Counted from the stretch's first letter, positions 1-9,692 are shown. The stretch is 64,000 bases of DNA from Microthrixaceae bacterium (GCA_023958095.1 JAMLGJ010000015.1:1-64000); one strand, 5' to 3'. The notes: generated by a model from the letters alone, not told the origin. Program-made: numbers and translations.

Positions 1-1
1 C

Positions 2-1816
2 GACATCTCCGATGAGTTCTGGCTCGTGACCCGCGCCAGTGAATCCGGCGCCTACTGGCGCTTCGGGCGGAACTCCGGTGGCAACTACACGCTCCAGAAG
101 GTCGCGAACGGCCAGATCGCGAGCAGCGACGTGATGGAGCACGCCGCGGTCGTGCCCGCCCCCGGGGACAGGCTCGCTTGCACCTACACCGGAGGTGTCT
201 CGTGCTTCGTGAACGGCGAGCTGGTCGTGTCCAGCAGCGACTCGTTCAACTCCGATGCCACCATGGCAGGCTTCGCCGCCGGCGGTGCAGTGGTCCCCGA
301 GGTCACCTTCGACGACTTCGTGGTCGCCGAGGCTGCTCCCGCCAGCGACCTGGCGGTGCAGATCTCCACGGGGACCGAGGACGTGGCGGCCGGCGATGCC
401 GTGGCATGGACCGCGACGGTGACCAACACGAGTGCGGTGGCCGCCGACGGTGTCGAGGTGGCTCTCGCGGTTCCGGCAGGACTGGCCGACCTCACCGTGG
501 TGGCAACGCAGGGGAGCTGTTCCGTCGCTGCGCCGGGGAGCACCTGTGACATCGGGGAGCTGGCCCCGTCGGGGTCCGTGACGCTGGAGGTGACCGCCAA
601 CGCTCCGGCGGCACTCGGCACCTACGAGGTCGAGGCCTCCGCCGCCGCCGACGGGGCGGATGCCGACTACTCCGACAACCGAGCCACCGCGACCTTCGCG
701 GTGCGATCGGCTGCGGCCCCGGGAGAGGAGACGACGGACTCCTTCGACCGTGCCGACGGTGCGACGCTCGGCGCCACCGACCAGGGCCGCCCCTGGGAGA
801 ACCTCCACGGGTCGATGGGCATCGTGGACGGCCAGGCCGGGTCGACGGCGGCGGACGGGACCACGTCGATGGCGGTGGTGGACCCGGGGTTCACCTTCGG
901 AACGCTGCAGGTACGGGTGACCGAAGGCGCCGAGGAGGGCTTCCACCTCGTGTTCCGGGCGCGCGACGGCGGTGACTTCTACCGGGTGGGGCCCAACGCA
1001 CAGGGCTACTACCGGGTCGAGAAGATCCGCGACGGCAACCCGAGCCCGCTGCAGTTCAGCTCGGTGCGCGAGAACGTCGAGGCGGCCGATGGTGACCTGC
1101 TGCGCCTCGTGCTGCGCCCCGACGACAGCTGGTTCCTCTCGGTCAACGGGGTGCACGTGCTCGACGGTGGTGACACCGACCAGATGTACGAGTACCGCTT
1201 CGGGTTGGCGACCTCGAGCAACCAGGTCCGCTTCGACGACCTCTCCATCAGCCAGGTCATCTCCTCGGGCATCACCACGGTCGAGGAGTTCGACGAGGCC
1301 GACGGCACCGCCCTGCAGTACACCACCGCCACCTCGGGCACCCGCTACCCGTGGCTCACCCCGAAGGGCTACTGGGAGGTCGTCGACGGCCGCGCCGAGA
1401 TGCAGTCACCCGGCTACGGGCTCGCCCAGGTCGAGATGAGCTCGCAGCTGGCCGACGTGTCCGCCACGGTGGACCCGGCCGACAAGGAGGCATGGGTCGT
1501 GTTCCGCATGTCGCACGACCGTTCGTACTTCCGCTTCGGCCGTCCGGCCGGGGGTACCTACACCGCTCAGTTCGTGGGTGCGGACGGCTCGTTGCGGCCG
1601 ATCCCCGGCGGCGTGACCGTGCACGAGTCCCGCGTGGCCTCGCCCGGGGACCGCCTCGAGGTGCGGCAGTTCCTCGACGGAAGCGTCGAGATGTACGTCG
1701 ATGACGTCCTCGTGGCGAGCTTCGTGGACGACCTCGACAACGTGCCCGAGTCCTCCTACGGAATCGCGGGCGGGACCGGGGTGACCTTCGACGACATCGA
1801 GGTGGTTCCGAAGTGA
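2..1816 (+). CDS. Secreted multi-domain jelly-roll (LamG-like) and DUF11-type repeat protein, C-terminal part
   Basis: The reading frame is open from base 2, so the true start lies upstream of the window. The visible 604 residues contain the end of one concanavalin-like (LamG-like) module, a DUF11-type beta-sandwich (about residues 120-235), then two complete jelly-roll modules of about 170 residues. Each module ends in a recurring V-x-FDD signature (EVTFDD, QVRFDD, GVTFDD). Such modules are typical of extracellular carbohydrate- or surface-binding proteins. There is no sortase signal or membrane segment at the C-terminus, which ends shortly after GVTFDD. The stop codon overlaps the start of the next glycosyltransferase by four bases, which places this protein in the glycan operon. 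A role in exopolysaccharide or cell-wall glycopolymer binding is inference. Confidence 0.75.
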   Translation, partial: DISDEFWLVTRASESGAYWRFGRNSGGNYTLQKVANGQIASSDVMEHAAVVPAPGDRLACTYTGGVSCFVNGELVVSSSDSFNSDATMAGFAAGGAVVPEVTFDDFVVAEAAPASDLAVQISTGTEDVAAGDAVAWTATVTNTSAVAADGVEVALAVPAGLADLTVVATQGSCSVAAPGSTCDIGELAPSGSVTLEVTANAPAALGTYEVEASAAADGADADYSDNRATATFAVRSAAAPGEETTDSFDRADGATLGATDQGRPWENLHGSMGIVDGQAGSTAADGTTSMAVVDPGFTFGTLQVRVTEGAEEGFHLVFRARDGGDFYRVGPNAQGYYRVEKIRDGNPSPLQFSSVRENVEAADGDLLRLVLRPDDSWFLSVNGVHVLDGGDTDQMYEYRFGLATSSNQVRFDDLSISQVISSGITTVEEFDEADGTALQYTTATSGTRYPWLTPKGYWEVVDGRAEMQSPGYGLAQVEMSSQLADVSATVDPADKEAWVVFRMSHDRSYFRFGRPAGGTYTAQFVGADGSLRPIPGGVTVHESRVASPGDRLEVRQFLDGSVEMYVDDVLVASFVDDLDNVPESSYGIAGGTGVTFDDIEVVPK

Positions 1817-2763
1817 CCCCGGATCCCCCACGACTGCTGGCGGTGGTCGTGACCTACCAGAGCGCCGCCATCGTGGGGGACTGCCTCCGGGCCATCCCCG
1901 CGGCGCTGGGTCCCGGAGCGGAGTGTCGCACCGTGGTCGTCGACAACGCGTCGACCGACCACAGCCTGGATGCCGCGGCCGAGGCGGACCCGTCGGCACG
2001 GTTGGTCCCACTCGGGCGCAACGCGGGCTATGCAGCGGCGATCAACGCGGCCCTCGAAGAGGCCTTCACCCCCGACCTGGACGCGGTGTTGGTGCTCAAC
2101 CCCGACATCCGCATGGCTCCGGGAGCGGTTCCGCCGCTGTGGGAGGCACTCGAGGATCCCACCGTCGGCATCGCGGTGCCCCGGCTCCTCGATGCAGCGG
2201 GTGTGCTCCAGCACTCGTTGCGGCGCGATCCCTCCGTGCTGCGTGCCCTGGGCGAGGCGCTCCTCGGCGGGAACCGGGCGGGACGGTTCGCGCTCCTCGG
2301 TGAGGTGGTCTCCGATGACGACGCCTACGGGGTTGCATGCAGACCCGACTGGGCGACCGGAGCCGCGATGCTGATGCACCGCCGCTGCATCGAGCGGGTG
2401 GGATCCTGGGACGAGTCGTACTTCCTGTACTCCGAGGAGACCGACTACTGCCTGCGCGCGCGTGACGCCGGGCTCTCGGTCCAGTACTGCCCGGAGTCGC
2501 ACGCCACGCACCTCGGAGGTGAGTCCGGGACCTCACCGGAGCTGTGGGCGGTGCTCACGTGCAACCGTGTCCGGTTCTACCGCTCCCGCCACGGGGCCGT
2601 GCGTTCCGCCGCGTTCCGGGCCGCCGTCATGCTCAACGAGGCGATCCGCGCCCTGGGGGGACGTGCCACGAACCGTGCCGCGCTGCGGGCGCTGGCCACC
2701 CGTGGCGAACCCGGGGTGCTGGGCGTAGCGTCGACCCGTCACCACCGCCACCAACCACTGTGA
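1813..2763 (+). CDS. GT2 family glycosyltransferase (rhamnosyltransferase/WbbL-like)
   Basis: The 316-residue protein has the GT-A nucleotide-sugar fold. It starts with LLAVVVTYQS, followed by VVVDNASTDHS and a DxD-type metal site in VLNPDIRM. A WDESYFLYSEETDYCLRAR segment is typical of WbbL-like rhamnosyl and related glycosyltransferases. It probably transfers an activated sugar to a lipid-linked surface glycan at the inner face of the membrane; the actual donor and acceptor cannot be told from sequence. The GTG start overlaps the previous stop in a GTGA arrangement, so the two genes are translationally coupled. Confidence 0.88.
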   Translation: MTPDPPRLLAVVVTYQSAAIVGDCLRAIPAALGPGAECRTVVVDNASTDHSLDAAAEADPSARLVPLGRNAGYAAAINAALEEAFTPDLDAVLVLNPDIRMAPGAVPPLWEALEDPTVGIAVPRLLDAAGVLQHSLRRDPSVLRALGEALLGGNRAGRFALLGEVVSDDDAYGVACRPDWATGAAMLMHRRCIERVGSWDESYFLYSEETDYCLRARDAGLSVQYCPESHATHLGGESGTSPELWAVLTCNRVRFYRSRHGAVRSAAFRAAVMLNEAIRALGGRATNRAALRALATRGEPGVLGVASTRHHRHQPL

Positions 2764-2842
2764 ATTCTCCGCACATCGCGCAAGATCCCCCACCAGTGGC
2801 CGACAGATACCTGTGCGAGTTCCAGCGTCCACGCGCCCCGAG

Positions 2843-4075
2843 ATGTCCCCTGCAGCACGAACCGTGCCCGCCGAGGCCCCGGTGAGCCGCGTCGCGCGCA
2901 GTGGCCGGGCGCGGGTGATGCACCTGCTGCCGGACCTCGTACGGGGAGGCGGACAGGTCGTGGTCGCCGAGCTGCTCGCACACATGGACCGTGACCGCTT
3001 CGAGGCCCACGTGGTCGCGCTGGACGGACCACGGGACATGGCCGGGGACTTCGCTGCGCTCGGCTGCCCCCCGGTGGTGCTGGACGGAAGCGGGCCACGT
3101 CTGCTCGCAGCCGTGGTGGGTGCGGTGAGGAGCATCGAACCCGACCTGATCCACGTCCACAGCGGACGCGACCGAAAGCTCGGCCAGCTCGCAGCCCTGC
3201 TCACACGCACCCCCGTGGTCGGTCACCTCCATTCGCCGTGGGCCCACCTCGAAGCGATGCACCGACCGGATGCGGGGGCCACGACGCGGGCGTTCTCGCG
3301 CTCCAAGGCGTGGCTGCGCAGGAAGGTGGAGGAGCACACGGTCGTGGCCTACGTGGCGGTGGGCACTGCGGTCGCCGACTTCCACGAACCCCAGATGGCC
3401 GCACCGGTGCACATCGTGCACAACGGGATCGACACCCACCGCTTCGCTCCCGCCACCCGGGAATCACGCGACCGCGCACGCGACCTGCTGGGGGTGCCCC
3501 GGGATGCACCGGTGGTGACATTCGTCGGGCGCCTCGCCGAGGGAAAGGGCCAGGACACCCTCATATCGGTGGTTGCGGAACTCCCCGGGGTCCAGCTTGT
3601 GCTGTTGGGATCCGGCGACCGGCACGCCGAACTCGTGGCCCTCGCACGCCGGAGCGGCGTGGAGGACAGGGTGGTCTTCGCGGGTGACCGGGACGACGTC
3701 GCGGACCTGCTCGTGTCAGCGGACCTGTTCGCCATGGCATCCGTCAGCGAGGGCCTTCCGTTGTCGGTGCTGGAGGCCCTGGCGTGCGGCGTTCCTGTGG
3801 TCTCCTACGACCTGCCGGGGCTCCGCGACGTGCTCGGTGACGGACAGGCCGGGACGCTCGTGGACCACGGCGACGAAGCAGCCCTGGGCGCGACGCTCGC
3901 CTCGCTGCTGGGCGACCCGGGGACGCTCCGGAGGATGGCCGTTGCGGCGAGGCGCACCGCGGAGAGCAGGTTCGACTCGCGCGTGATGGCCACGGAGGTG
4001 GAGGCGGTCTACGACTCCGTGCTGGGGCCACCGGACCGTGCCGGGAGCGGTTCTGCAGGGGTGGCCCGTGCCTGA
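2843..4075 (+). CDS. GT4 family glycosyltransferase
   Basis: GT-B fold enzyme of about 410 residues. The N-terminal domain begins VMHLLPDLVRGGGQ, the usual glycine-rich acceptor-side loop. The linker IVHNGIDTHRF is the classic GT4 signature, followed by VTFVGRLAEGKGQD. The donor-binding motif SEGLPLSVLEALACG contains the EX7E pair. It is expected to add a sugar from a nucleotide-sugar to a growing surface glycan. An in-frame GTG at 2813 would add ten residues; the ATG at 2843 was preferred, but neither start has a strong ribosome binding site. The gene overlaps the flippase gene downstream. Confidence 0.87.
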   Translation: MSPAARTVPAEAPVSRVARSGRARVMHLLPDLVRGGGQVVVAELLAHMDRDRFEAHVVALDGPRDMAGDFAALGCPPVVLDGSGPRLLAAVVGAVRSIEPDLIHVHSGRDRKLGQLAALLTRTPVVGHLHSPWAHLEAMHRPDAGATTRAFSRSKAWLRRKVEEHTVVAYVAVGTAVADFHEPQMAAPVHIVHNGIDTHRFAPATRESRDRARDLLGVPRDAPVVTFVGRLAEGKGQDTLISVVAELPGVQLVLLGSGDRHAELVALARRSGVEDRVVFAGDRDDVADLLVSADLFAMASVSEGLPLSVLEALACGVPVVSYDLPGLRDVLGDGQAGTLVDHGDEAALGATLASLLGDPGTLRRMAVAARRTAESRFDSRVMATEVEAVYDSVLGPPDRAGSGSAGVARA

Positions 4076-5687
4076 GCAGCAACGCGGATCTGGCGTCCCC
4101 TCCGGCCTCGGGGCCCCTGCGGACGCGGCGGGTGCCGAGGTGATGGCGGACCCGGTCGGTGCCGAACCCATGGTCGATCCCGTGGGCACCGAACGGGTGA
4201 CACCCCCGTCCGCGGAGGTGGATTCGGACACCGATCGTCCGAGTGGATCGCTGGGCACCCGCGTGTCGCGGGGACTGGGCTGGTCGCTCGCGGGCCAGGC
4301 CGTCACCCGGGTGGGCATCTTCACCTCCGGCGTGATCCTGGCGCGCCTGCTGGTACCCGAGGACATGGGTGAGGTCGCCGCCGGACTGCTCGTGCTGAAC
4401 GTGATCATGGCGATAAACGAGCTCGGGGTGATACCCGCGATCGTGCGCTGGACCGGAGATGTGAAGCGGGCCACCGGGACCGCGGCGACGATCGCGTTCC
4501 TCAACAGCGTCCTCATGTACGCGATCGCGTTCTTCATAGCCCCCTACATCTCGCGCCTCACCCTCACGCCGGGCTCCACCTGGGTGATCCGCATCATGTC
4601 TCTCAGCGTGCTGGTCGACGGTCTCGTGGCGGTCCCACTCGCGATGCTCTACCGGCGCCTCAGGGTCCTGCCGCAGATGGTCGCAGAGGTGCTCGGCATG
4701 CTCGTCTACGTGGGTGTGGCGGTCGGCCTCGCGGCGTCCGGTGCCGGTCCCAACTCGATCGCCTGGGGCCGGGTGCTCGGTGCGACGGCCACGGGCGTGA
4801 TCCTCATAGGCGCATCGTGGTGGCCGGCGCGCCCCAACTTCGATCTCCGCACAGCACGCGAACTGCTGCGCTTCGGGCTCCCCCTGGCCGTGTCGGCGGC
4901 GGTGTTCGAGGCCGTGATGAGCGTCGACTACCTGATCGTGGGCCGCGAGCTGGCAGGGGCGATGCTGGGCATCTACCTGCTGGCGTTCAACCTCTCGAGC
5001 TGGCCGGTGTCGGTCCTCAGCATGGCGATCGGGCGGGTCTCATTCGCCGGATACTCGGCACTTCTCGGCGATCACGAACGCCTCGTCAGGGGTTTCGTCC
5101 AGTCGGTCGCGGTGGCGCTGTCGGCGACGGTCCCGATGGTGCTGGTACTCGGGTTCCTCAGTGACGACGTGGTGCAGGTGGTCTACGGCAGCGTCTGGTC
5201 GGGCGCCGCGGCACCGCTTCGATGGCTCCTCATCGTCGGTGGGCTGCGGGTACTGCTGCAGATGGCCGGTGAACTGATCGCCGTCATGGACCGACCCGGA
5301 GTGGTGCTCAGGCTCCGCTTCATCTGGTTGCTGCTCCTGCCGCTGGCACTGGACTTCGGAGCGGAACGCCTCGGCCTTGCAGGTGTGGGAATGGCCCACG
5401 TGGCGATCGCCGCAGTCGTCATGACGCCGCTGTTCCTGTGGGAGGTGAAGCGCTCCGGCATGCCCCTGCAGCCGCTGGTGGGCACACTGCCGCGACCGAC
5501 TCTCGCAGCGATGGTGTCGTTGTTGGCGATGACGCTCGTGAGCCCGTTCGTAGCGGAGCCGGCGGTGCGCCTGGTGATCCTCGGCCTGGTCGGGGGCGGC
5601 AGCTACCTGGCCGTGCTGCTGCCCGCGAATCCCGTGGTGACGCGGACCTGGCACCAACTCCGAGGCTCCCAGGAGGCCGCGCTGTGA
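4068..5687 (+). CDS. Polysaccharide flippase (Wzx/PST family, MATE/MOP superfamily)
   Basis: Integral membrane protein of about 539 residues with many hydrophobic segments after an acidic, soluble N-terminus of about 60 residues. The segment SRGLGWSLAGQAVTRVGIF followed by GVILARLLVPEDMG is the characteristic first-helix pattern of the Wzx/Polysacc_synt_3 group. It should flip lipid-linked glycan units across the cytoplasmic membrane. The GTG at 4068 is chosen because GGGGTGG lies just upstream and the overlap with the previous gene is then only 8 bases; a GTG at 4038 is also in frame. It sits between glycosyltransferase and deacetylase genes, which supports a glycan-export role. Confidence 0.85.
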   Translation: MPEQQRGSGVPSGLGAPADAAGAEVMADPVGAEPMVDPVGTERVTPPSAEVDSDTDRPSGSLGTRVSRGLGWSLAGQAVTRVGIFTSGVILARLLVPEDMGEVAAGLLVLNVIMAINELGVIPAIVRWTGDVKRATGTAATIAFLNSVLMYAIAFFIAPYISRLTLTPGSTWVIRIMSLSVLVDGLVAVPLAMLYRRLRVLPQMVAEVLGMLVYVGVAVGLAASGAGPNSIAWGRVLGATATGVILIGASWWPARPNFDLRTARELLRFGLPLAVSAAVFEAVMSVDYLIVGRELAGAMLGIYLLAFNLSSWPVSVLSMAIGRVSFAGYSALLGDHERLVRGFVQSVAVALSATVPMVLVLGFLSDDVVQVVYGSVWSGAAAPLRWLLIVGGLRVLLQMAGELIAVMDRPGVVLRLRFIWLLLLPLALDFGAERLGLAGVGMAHVAIAAVVMTPLFLWEVKRSGMPLQPLVGTLPRPTLAAMVSLLAMTLVSPFVAEPAVRLVILGLVGGGSYLAVLLPANPVVTRTWHQLRGSQEAAL

Positions 5688-8600
5688 GTCGATGGTCCCC
5701 CTATGGCGCACTGGCCGGACTTGCACACCGCGTGCAGCCGTTCCTGCTCGAGGCGTGGCGCCGGGCGTTGCTCGCCTCGGCACGCGACGACACGCTCACG
5801 AGCGCCCGGCGCAGCTGCGTGGTCGTCGCCCCGCATCCCGACGACGAGACGTTCGGGTGCGGAGCGACGATCGCGGCCAAGCGGGCCCACGGCACGCCGG
5901 TGAAGGTCGTCATCGTCGCCGATGGCAGGCACGCCCAGTCCGGTTCGGAGCTGATCAGCGCCGAACAGCTCGCCGGAATCCGCGCGAAGGAGGTCGTCGA
6001 GGCCTGCGCCGCACTGGGTGTGGACCCGGAGGACGTGATCCAGCTCGGACACGAGGACACCCGGGTCGCGGAGGTGGAGGACGAGGTGTCCGAGGAGTTG
6101 TTCGGGATCCTCGATGAGACACGACCCGACGAGGTGCTCGTGGTGTCGGGACTCGACCACCATCCGGACCACCGGGCGGTCAACAGGGCGACGCACGACG
6201 CCCTGTCCCGCCTCGGGTACCGGCCACGGGTCGCGGAGTTCCCGGTGTGGTCCTGGATCGACGGTCCGTGGTTGGACCAGCGCAGCCGCCCACCGCTCTC
6301 ACGGGCCGCGAACCTCCTCACCGCCCCGGCACGGACCCTCCTGGAGGGGCGAGCCACGACGGTGTCGACCGCCGGCTACCTGGACCGCAAGCGGGCCGCC
6401 CTGGCAGCGCACGCCTCCCAGACGACCGCCTACACCGACGAGCCCGGATGGGCGGTGATGGAAGGGGAGATGTTCGACCCGTTCGTGACGGAACGCGAGG
6501 TGTTCCTGGACCCACCGGCCTCCACCGGCCACGGCCATGAAGCAGGAGTGCTCTCCCTGGCACGCCGGAGCGGTGCGTCCCCGGCGGAGATCACACCGGA
6601 CGTGCTGCCCCAGCTCGAGGAGCTCCCGGAGGTCTCGCGGCGCTGGAACCAGCGGATCTCGGGTGACCCCGCCAGCGGGCTCGCGGCGTGGGCCACACGG
6701 AGGTGGCTCGGCACGCAGGGAGCTCTGCGCGTGCTCGTGGTCGGGCCCGGGGCGGACCGGGAGGCAACGCGGTGGGCCACCACGGCGGAGGTGGCGGAGC
6801 TGGAGGTCGGCGACGACCCCGCGGGCAGCGACGGGTGCTTCGACATCGTGGTGTGGCGGGTACCCGAGCCGTGCGCGCCGGTCCCGGTGCAGTGGATGCC
6901 CGCTCTGCGGGAACGCCTCGGCTCCAGGGGCCTGCTCATCGTTTCGGGACGCACCGGAAGCGGACGCCACGACTGGAACGAACCCACCCAGGCCATGGCC
7001 GACGAGCTGCTCGCTGGTCTGCCCGTGGCCATCCGGAGACTCGGTTCGGGGGCCTTGAAGGAGCGTGCGTCCGCCCCTGCCGGCTGTGGGGCCGATGCTT
7101 CCCTCATGTCCCTGCTCCACGAGAGCTTCGAGGTTCTCGAGGAGCGTCAGCTCGGTGGGGCACTGCTGTGCTCGGTGCTCGACGGCATCGCGACGAACCT
7201 GGGTGAGGACACCGAGTCGGTGGCCGCCCTCGGGCACATCTTCGAGATGGAGGACGAACTCGCCGCCCAGGGGCACCTGGCCAGCCACGTGAACGTGTTG
7301 GTCTGCCGTGCCCACACCGGGGATGGCGACCGGGCCTCCGACGCAACACGGTCGGCACCCGGCGCGGGCGTGCTCCTGGAGGACCGCTTCGAAGATCCGG
7401 TGCGCACCGGATCGGTGGTCGGCAGCCGTGCCACGAGCGGCCAGGAGCGTCTCGGGGCGGACCGTGAGGGCACCATCGCGGTCGACAACGGCCAGCTCCG
7501 CATCGGCTGGATGCGGCACCCCGACCACGGCAGGTCGGTGGTGGCCTACGGCCCCTTCGCGCCCGACGAGCCCCTCGTGTTCGCGACACGGATCCTCAAC
7601 GGGTTGACGACCTCGCAGTCGGACTGGAGGCCGGAGGGGCGTCGCGCCATGGCGAGACGCTGGGCCGCGACCCTCCCCGGTGGCTCGCTGCGCCGCCCGG
7701 TGCTGCGCGAGAACCTGCTCGTCGGCTGGTACCGCGAGCCGGTGCCAGCCCGCGGTGCGGCCCCGGTGGCAGCGGTGGTGCACCGTGCCGGGGACCACCA
7801 GGCGGGTGAGCTCTGGTTCGAGGTCGGTGCGAACAGGGTGAAGCTCTGCGACAGACTGCAGAACATCCCTGCGACCTACGCGGTGGTGCTCCGCGAGGGC
7901 CGGGCGGAGCTGCATGCCTGGTCCCTGCAGGGGGCGGCCTGCTTCCCCGGGCCCGACGACGAGGGACCCCTCGCGAGCGTGAGCGTCGGTCCGCTGCCCG
8001 AGAAGCTGTACGCGGTGCTGCACCAGCCGGTGCTCGGTGAGGTCTTCTACCGGGTCGACACGCGCGTGGACTGGGTGAGGGTCCTCGCTCCCGGCCCCCG
8101 CTTGGCAGATGCCCTGGCCGAGTTGGCGGCGGAGCCGTTCTGGGATCCCGCCACCGGGGAACCTGAGGTGACCGACTCCTTCGCCGGTGGGAAGTCCCCA
8201 CTCGAGGTCCCCGGCGGCCATCCCGGAGCACCCCAGTGGGAGCGGGTGCTGGGCGACGGAGAGTTCGAGCGGACAGGTTCGGGCAGCGTCGGGGTCGTGG
8301 CCACCAGGGAGGATCCGACCCCCGGACGGAGCATCTACGCGGTGCCCTGGCACGACCCGGGTGGAGCGATGGTCTCGGTCCGCGTGGCCCCACCCGGTTC
8401 CCGTCGGGGAGAGGCCCACCGGGGGCGTGCCGGTATCGCGTTCTGGCAGGACCCGGGGAACCACTTCATCGTCAACACCTACATCGACGACGCCATGGTG
8501 GGCGTGTCGTTGTCGGCCTTCCTGCGCACGAGGGGCTACGAGACCCTCTTCGAATGGGACGCGGTGTGGACCAACGTCGCAGAACGCATCTCGCACGGCC

Positions 8601-8809
8601 GGCCCTTCGAACTGACGGTGTCGTGCGACGGCACACAGTTCCTGTGCCGCCTCGACGGCGAACCGGTGATGTACCGGGCCTTCACCGACTACCACGCCGA
8701 ATCGCCCGCACTGCGCGTCGAAGGGGTCGGGCTCGCGGTGAACCGGGAGTGGGGCGACGACACCGGATCGCGCTTCGAGGACTTCCGGGTGCGGGGGTTG
8801 GCCCGATGA
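5684..8809 (+). CDS. PIG-L/LmbE deacetylase fused to a methyltransferase-like region and two C-terminal jelly-roll domains
   Basis: A 1041-residue fusion that starts at GTG 5684, overlapping the flippase stop (GTGA). Residues 1-285 are a PIG-L N-acetylglucosamine deacetylase, with zinc-binding PHPDDE (50-55) and HPDH (160-163). Residues about 300-545 resemble a class I methyltransferase with a weak glycine loop (RVLVVGPGADREA near 348) and a tail (FEVLEERQLGG, EMEDELAAQG) like methyltransferases from polysaccharide clusters. Residues about 563-808 and 828-1041 look like two LamG/DUF1080-type jelly rolls; the last ends GSRFEDFRV, like the FDD signature of the gene at the window start. It probably de-N-acetylates a sugar of the surface glycan. 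No signal peptide is visible, so how the jelly rolls reach their ligand is unclear. Confidence 0.8.
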   Translation: MSRWSPYGALAGLAHRVQPFLLEAWRRALLASARDDTLTSARRSCVVVAPHPDDETFGCGATIAAKRAHGTPVKVVIVADGRHAQSGSELISAEQLAGIRAKEVVEACAALGVDPEDVIQLGHEDTRVAEVEDEVSEELFGILDETRPDEVLVVSGLDHHPDHRAVNRATHDALSRLGYRPRVAEFPVWSWIDGPWLDQRSRPPLSRAANLLTAPARTLLEGRATTVSTAGYLDRKRAALAAHASQTTAYTDEPGWAVMEGEMFDPFVTEREVFLDPPASTGHGHEAGVLSLARRSGASPAEITPDVLPQLEELPEVSRRWNQRISGDPASGLAAWATRRWLGTQGALRVLVVGPGADREATRWATTAEVAELEVGDDPAGSDGCFDIVVWRVPEPCAPVPVQWMPALRERLGSRGLLIVSGRTGSGRHDWNEPTQAMADELLAGLPVAIRRLGSGALKERASAPAGCGADASLMSLLHESFEVLEERQLGGALLCSVLDGIATNLGEDTESVAALGHIFEMEDELAAQGHLASHVNVLVCRAHTGDGDRASDATRSAPGAGVLLEDRFEDPVRTGSVVGSRATSGQERLGADREGTIAVDNGQLRIGWMRHPDHGRSVVAYGPFAPDEPLVFATRILNGLTTSQSDWRPEGRRAMARRWAATLPGGSLRRPVLRENLLVGWYREPVPARGAAPVAAVVHRAGDHQAGELWFEVGANRVKLCDRLQNIPATYAVVLREGRAELHAWSLQGAACFPGPDDEGPLASVSVGPLPEKLYAVLHQPVLGEVFYRVDTRVDWVRVLAPGPRLADALAELAAEPFWDPATGEPEVTDSFAGGKSPLEVPGGHPGAPQWERVLGDGEFERTGSGSVGVVATREDPTPGRSIYAVPWHDPGGAMVSVRVAPPGSRRGEAHRGRAGIAFWQDPGNHFIVNTYIDDAMVGVSLSAFLRTRGYETLFEWDAVWTNVAERISHGRPFELTVSCDGTQFLCRLDGEPVMYRAFTDYHAESPALRVEGVGLAVNREWGDDTGSRFEDFRVRGLAR

Positions 8810-8844
8810 CCCCGGTCCGTCGGGCCGGGTCAGTGCTCCCGGTG

Positions 8845-9654
8845 TCAGCCCCGAGTGGCGCAGAGGTGGGCGACCGACCAGTCGGTACCCACATAGGAGG
8901 GCGCCAGTCGCTCGACGCCGAACCCGTGTTCGCCGAGCCAGTCGCCCATCTCGTCACACCGGCGCGCCAGTTCCGCGTCATCGGGTGCGTCGAGCTCGAT
9001 GATCATCGCCGGTCGGTGCCGGTCGAACAGCGGTGCGATTCCGCTGAGCACGGGGAACTCGTATCCCTCCACGTCGATCTTGACCAGGTCGGGTTGGCCG
9101 ATGCTGCCTTCGTCCACCAACTGGGCGAGGCTGACCACGTCGACCTCCACGTGGCCGGTCACCTCGGCCGGGTCGGCGTTGCCGGCAAGTGTCGCCCCAC
9201 CGGGGTGGTCGGTCACCTCGAGCGTGGCTGTGGAACTGCGCTCACCGACCGCACAGTTCCGGACGTCGATCCAGTCGAAGCCGTTCAGCTCGGCGTTGTC
9301 ACGTGCGGACCGGGCGAGGTCCTCCACGGGTTCGAAGGCGACGACACTGCCGGTGGGACCGACGCGCCGGGCCGCGAGCAGCGAGAAGAAGCCGGCGTTG
9401 GCGCCAATGTCCACGAAGGTCCCGCCCGGTTCGAGCACCTCCACGATCCTCTGCTGCACCGGCAACTCGTTGGTGCCCTCCGCGTAGTCGGCCGATGCCG
9501 CCGAGGCGGTCAGGAACAGGCCGCGCCCCGGTCCCGCGAGCACGCTGCGACGGTCGCCCCGCCAGCGCAACCGGTCCCACCTGCGGCGCACCGCGCGCAT
9601 GAGCCTGGGGGGCGACTGGTTCGGAGGCACCGTTGTCCTGTGGTTCGGGGGCAT
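8845..9654 (-). CDS. FkbM family SAM-dependent methyltransferase
   Basis: The core EPGGTFVDIGANAGFFSLLA is the SAM-binding motif I of the FkbM family. VVAFEPVEDL, the KIDVEGYE motif and MIIELD follow in the order seen in FkbM O-methyltransferases, which often modify sugars of antibiotics or surface glycans. The start is uncertain: ATG 9654 gives about 269 residues and ATG 9600 gives about 251. The longer upstream frame would run into the start of the divergent methyltransferase at 9693 and was rejected. It is the only minus-strand gene inside an otherwise plus-strand glycan run, so it is transcribed separately, divergent from the next gene. Confidence 0.82.
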   Translation of the reverse strand: MPPNHRTTVPPNQSPPRLMRAVRRRWDRLRWRGDRRSVLAGPGRGLFLTASAASADYAEGTNELPVQQRIVEVLEPGGTFVDIGANAGFFSLLAARRVGPTGSVVAFEPVEDLARSARDNAELNGFDWIDVRNCAVGERSSTATLEVTDHPGGATLAGNADPAEVTGHVEVDVVSLAQLVDEGSIGQPDLVKIDVEGYEFPVLSGIAPLFDRHRPAMIIELDAPDDAELARRCDEMGDWLGEHGFGVERLAPSYVGTDWSVAHLCATRG

Positions 9655-9692
9655 CGACAGAAGGCAATCACCGATCGTAATGGAGGCACCAG

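Noticed and set aside
6299-8695. 798-codon minus-strand open frame
   Set aside because: It is antisense to the PIG-L fusion gene, and its product is a Gly/Arg/His-rich string with no domain; a GC-rich shadow.
8807-8832. Stem around the end of the PIG-L fusion gene
   Set aside because: GACCCCGG and CCGGGTC pair imperfectly over the stop codon; too weak to call a terminator.
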